Shown here in pieces: positions 5,240 through 6,722 of a stretch of DNA of 6,722 nucleotides. This DNA is from Candidatus Bathyarchaeota archaeon ex4484_135 (lineage in GTDB: Archaea; Thermoproteota; Bathyarchaeia; EX4484-135), in the NCBI GenBank assembly GCA_002255025.1, contig NJEJ01000058.1, positions 1 to 6,722 on the forward strand. The letters run 5' to 3'. Below the pieces are notes generated by a model that saw nothing but the letters and a program-made list of their open reading frames with translations, had not been told where the DNA came from and did no database searches. Positions within the stretch are counted from its first letter, which is position 1. Each line of letters starts with the position of its first letter. The position numbers and the translations under genes were made by a program.

Positions 5240-5934
5240 CTCCCACCCTCCACCAAGGTTATTATGGCTGAGCCCTTCGTCAGCTCGCCCATCTTCTCCA
5301 AGAAAGGCCCGTAAAGGCCGGCTGGCATCTCAAGCTCAACCTTCCAGGAGCCATCAGTCCCCCACTCCTCCTTCAGTATCTTGCCGTAGTTCTTCACGAC
5401 GCCGTAGCAGCGGCCTACGTGCTGGGGCGGCACTATGGCCCTGACGATGAAGACTTCCATGCTTATCGGCAAAACGGCCTTCAGGCGTTCTATGACCTCC
5501 CTGGCCTGCTCCTCGGCGTCCCTGAACGGGTCGATTGGGAAGCCTATTTCCTCTAAGGCCTGTTCTATCCTGGTCGGCGGGTGCGGCAGCTTGGTCCTGG
5601 GGTCAACGCAGTGCTTCGATATGAAAGTTATTATCTGCCTCTTCTTCTCCTCTACGAGCTTCTTCCTCTGCTCAGCCGTTAAGAGCAGTTCGCCCTTCTT
5701 CAGTATGATCTCTATGGCCTTCCTGACGTCATCTGTTCCGAAGGCCTTTAACAGGGCCTCTCTAGAGGCCTTGAATCCCTTCTTTGAATCCGTGTAGATT
5801 ATGTCCATGGCGATTATCTCATCTATCGGCATTTCCTTGCCCATCTTGAACTCGAAGGCTTTGTCGGGGTCCACTAGGACCTCGAACTTCTCGCCAGCCT
5901 TCACGTACCTGACGACCGTGTACTTCCGGCTCAT
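5236..5934 (-). CDS. Ribosome maturation protein SBDS (Sdo1 homologue)
   Basis: A 232-residue archaeal SBDS, normal length. In eukaryotes this family works with the GTPase EFL1 to remove the anti-association factor (eIF6/aIF6) from the large subunit; in archaea a role in late 50S maturation is inferred. Three domains are visible: N-terminal FYSH-type about 1-85 (YTVVRYVKAGEKFEVLVDPDKA, with the DIIYTDSKKGFKAS segment), a helical middle domain about 86-160 (AEQRKKLVEEKKRQIITFISKHCVDPRTKLPHPPTRIEQAL), and a C-terminal alpha/beta domain about 160-232. The HPPTRIE motif is a family hallmark. ATG 5934 is preceded by TGAGGT (5948-5943), which overlaps the psmA stop with 8-nt spacing. The gene starts 11 nt after psmA and its own stop overlaps the rrp4 start by 4 nt. 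Confidence 0.96.
   Translation of the reverse strand: MSRKYTVVRYVKAGEKFEVLVDPDKAFEFKMGKEMPIDEIIAMDIIYTDSKKGFKASREALLKAFGTDDVRKAIEIILKKGELLLTAEQRKKLVEEKKRQIITFISKHCVDPRTKLPHPPTRIEQALEEIGFPIDPFRDAEEQAREVIERLKAVLPISMEVFIVRAIVPPQHVGRCYGVVKNYGKILKEEWGTDGSWKVELEMPAGLYGPFLEKMGELTKGSAIITLVEGGS
5247..5251 (-). promoter_or_regulatory. Shine-Dalgarno site of rrp4
   Basis: GGAGG on the minus strand, inside the last codons of the SBDS gene and 7 nt before the TTG at 5239. It decides the non-ATG start and supports reinitiation after the SBDS stop. Confidence 0.65.
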
Positions 5935-5945
5935 GATGGATTACC

Positions 5946-6695
5946 TCAGGAACCTGACTTCGCCTTCTCCATGTAAGCTTGGATTTCCTCGTTCGTGAGG
6001 AGCCTGTACTTCCTCGTGTCGGCTGGTATGACGGCTATCCTGACTCTGGCGTTCTCCCCACGGGCCTCTATGGACTTCAATAGGCACTTCACGGTCAACG
6101 TTATGGTCTCGTCGAGCGTCATGTCCTCGCGGTACTCCTTCTTCAGTATGGACTCCACCACATCGCGGCCCCTGCCCATGGCCACGGCCTTGTAGGACCG
6201 GTAAGAGCCGCCCGGGTAAGTTATGAAGATCTTCGGGCCCGTCTTGTCTATGCCTCCTATTATGAGGCACACGCCGAACGGCCTAACGCCAGCGTGCTGG
6301 GTGTAGAGCTGCTTTATGTCGCAGATACGCTTGGCTACTATCTCCACGTCTATGGGCTCGTCGTAGAGGAGCCTGTTGCTCTGGGCGTATATGCGGGCCT
6401 GCTGGGCGTATATGCGGGCCTGGTCCACTAGGACACGCCCATCGGAGCCGAAGCCCACTATGGCAGCACCTATGTGCTCGTCCACTTGGTAAAGCTTCCA
6501 GCCGAAATCTGGGTCCTGGAGTTCTGATTCAAGTTCTTCTTCTGCCCCGAGGACCACACCTTCCTTACATCTCACGCCTACGACGGTCCTCCCCCTGTTG
6601 ACCGTTTCCATGGCATATTCTACTTGGAAGAGGCGTCCTTCTGGCGAGAAGACGGTTATGGCCCTGTCGTAAGCTCCTGGCATGGCGAATGCCAC
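5946..6695 (-). CDS. psmA: 20S proteasome alpha subunit carrying a 7-residue tandem duplication in helix H1
   Basis: A 249-residue subunit of the outer, gating ring of the archaeal 20S proteasome. The YDR gate motif is Y9-D10-R11, within GAYDRAITVFSPEGRLFQVEYA. K67 (GWKLYQ) aligns ungapped with Thermoplasma K66, the pocket lysine that binds HbYX tails of regulatory ATPases. QLYTQHAGVRPFGVCL (129-144) and YPGGSYRSYKAVAMGRG (160-176) are typical of the family. No active-site threonine is expected in alpha. The oddity is residues 92-105, where QARIYAQ occurs twice in tandem; aligning with Thermoplasma alpha (RVLVDFARISAQ) shows the second copy as an exact 7-residue insertion. The GTG start at 6695 is fixed by GGAGGTG at 6709-6703, 7 nt upstream. 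It is the first complete gene of the psmA-SBDS-rrp4-membrane protein operon; whether another gene precedes it cannot be seen. Confidence 0.96.
   Translation of the reverse strand: MAFAMPGAYDRAITVFSPEGRLFQVEYAMETVNRGRTVVGVRCKEGVVLGAEEELESELQDPDFGWKLYQVDEHIGAAIVGFGSDGRVLVDQARIYAQQARIYAQSNRLLYDEPIDVEIVAKRICDIKQLYTQHAGVRPFGVCLIIGGIDKTGPKIFITYPGGSYRSYKAVAMGRGRDVVESILKKEYREDMTLDETITLTVKCLLKSIEARGENARVRIAVIPADTRKYRLLTNEEIQAYMEKAKSGS
6381..6422 (-). repeat. Perfect 21-bp direct tandem duplication inside psmA
   Basis: Bases 6381-6401 and 6402-6422 are identical at all 21 positions, with no spacer. Each unit encodes QARIYAQ in frame, so reading continues normally through residues 92-98 and 99-105. Identity at synonymous positions suggests a recent event or an assembly or sequencing artefact. 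Confidence 0.97.
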
Positions 6696-6702
6696 AGTTG
6701 AG

Positions 6703-6709
6703 CACCTCC
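6703..6709 (-). promoter_or_regulatory. Shine-Dalgarno site of psmA
   Basis: GGAGGTG on the minus strand, 7 nt ahead of the GTG at 6695, favouring that codon over the in-frame ATG at 6683. Its presence implies a leader or an upstream co-transcribed gene rather than a leaderless mRNA. Confidence 0.7.
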
Positions 6710-6722
6710 ACTCCTGGGACTT

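Noticed and set aside
6696..6722. C-terminus of an upstream gene such as RNase P component Pop5 at the right edge
   Set aside because: Minus-strand frames are open here, but 27 bases give no family signature. The psmA SD hints at an upstream gene or leader without identifying it.
1..6722. CRISPR array, tRNA/rRNA genes, insertion sequences, inverted repeats
   Set aside because: No regularly spaced repeats, no cloverleaf-like segments, and no transposase motifs were seen. The only clear repeat is the 21-bp tandem in psmA, and gaps between genes are too small for most such elements.

Overview
This window looks like chromosomal DNA of a hyperthermophilic archaeon, most likely of the Thermoproteota (crenarchaeal) or a closely related lineage. 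Four things point there: the informational gene set (Rpo3/RpoD, ribosomal proteins L18e and L13, SBDS, exosome Rrp4, proteasome alpha); strong use of AGG (Arg) and ATA (Ile) codons; frequent GTG and TTG starts; and TATA-like boxes placed about 24-30 nt ahead of starts. I cannot name the species. The DNA is densely packed and no gap exceeds 60 bases.

Left block (1-1529, minus strand): the conserved archaeal order rpoD - rpl18e - rpl13, with L13 running off the left edge. RpoD carries an inserted domain with two complete 4Fe-4S cysteine motifs. It is the first gene of its operon here, because the usual upstream genes (S13, S4, S11) are not next to it.

Middle block (1537-4087), the accessory part: a plus-strand aminoglycoside-phosphotransferase-fold small-molecule kinase, a minus-strand membrane protein with about seven helices and no recognised family, and a plus-strand adenylylsulfate-kinase-like P-loop kinase whose sulfate-substrate motifs are changed. 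The membrane gene and the P-loop kinase are divergent and appear to share one TATA-like element. Both convergent junctions in this block have overlapping 3' ends. This is the best candidate for an undescribed function: two kinases of different folds around a membrane protein.

Right block (4084-6695, minus strand): the proteasome/exosome operon psmA - SBDS - rrp4. In many archaea rrp41 and rrp42 follow, but here a small two-helix membrane protein does, and the operon then ends against the P-loop kinase. Spacings of 11 nt, -4 nt and -20 nt with good Shine-Dalgarno sites indicate one translationally coupled transcript.

The most striking sequence-level signal is a perfect 21-bp in-frame tandem duplication in psmA (6381-6422). 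It inserts seven residues, about two helical turns, into helix H1 of the proteasome alpha subunit.
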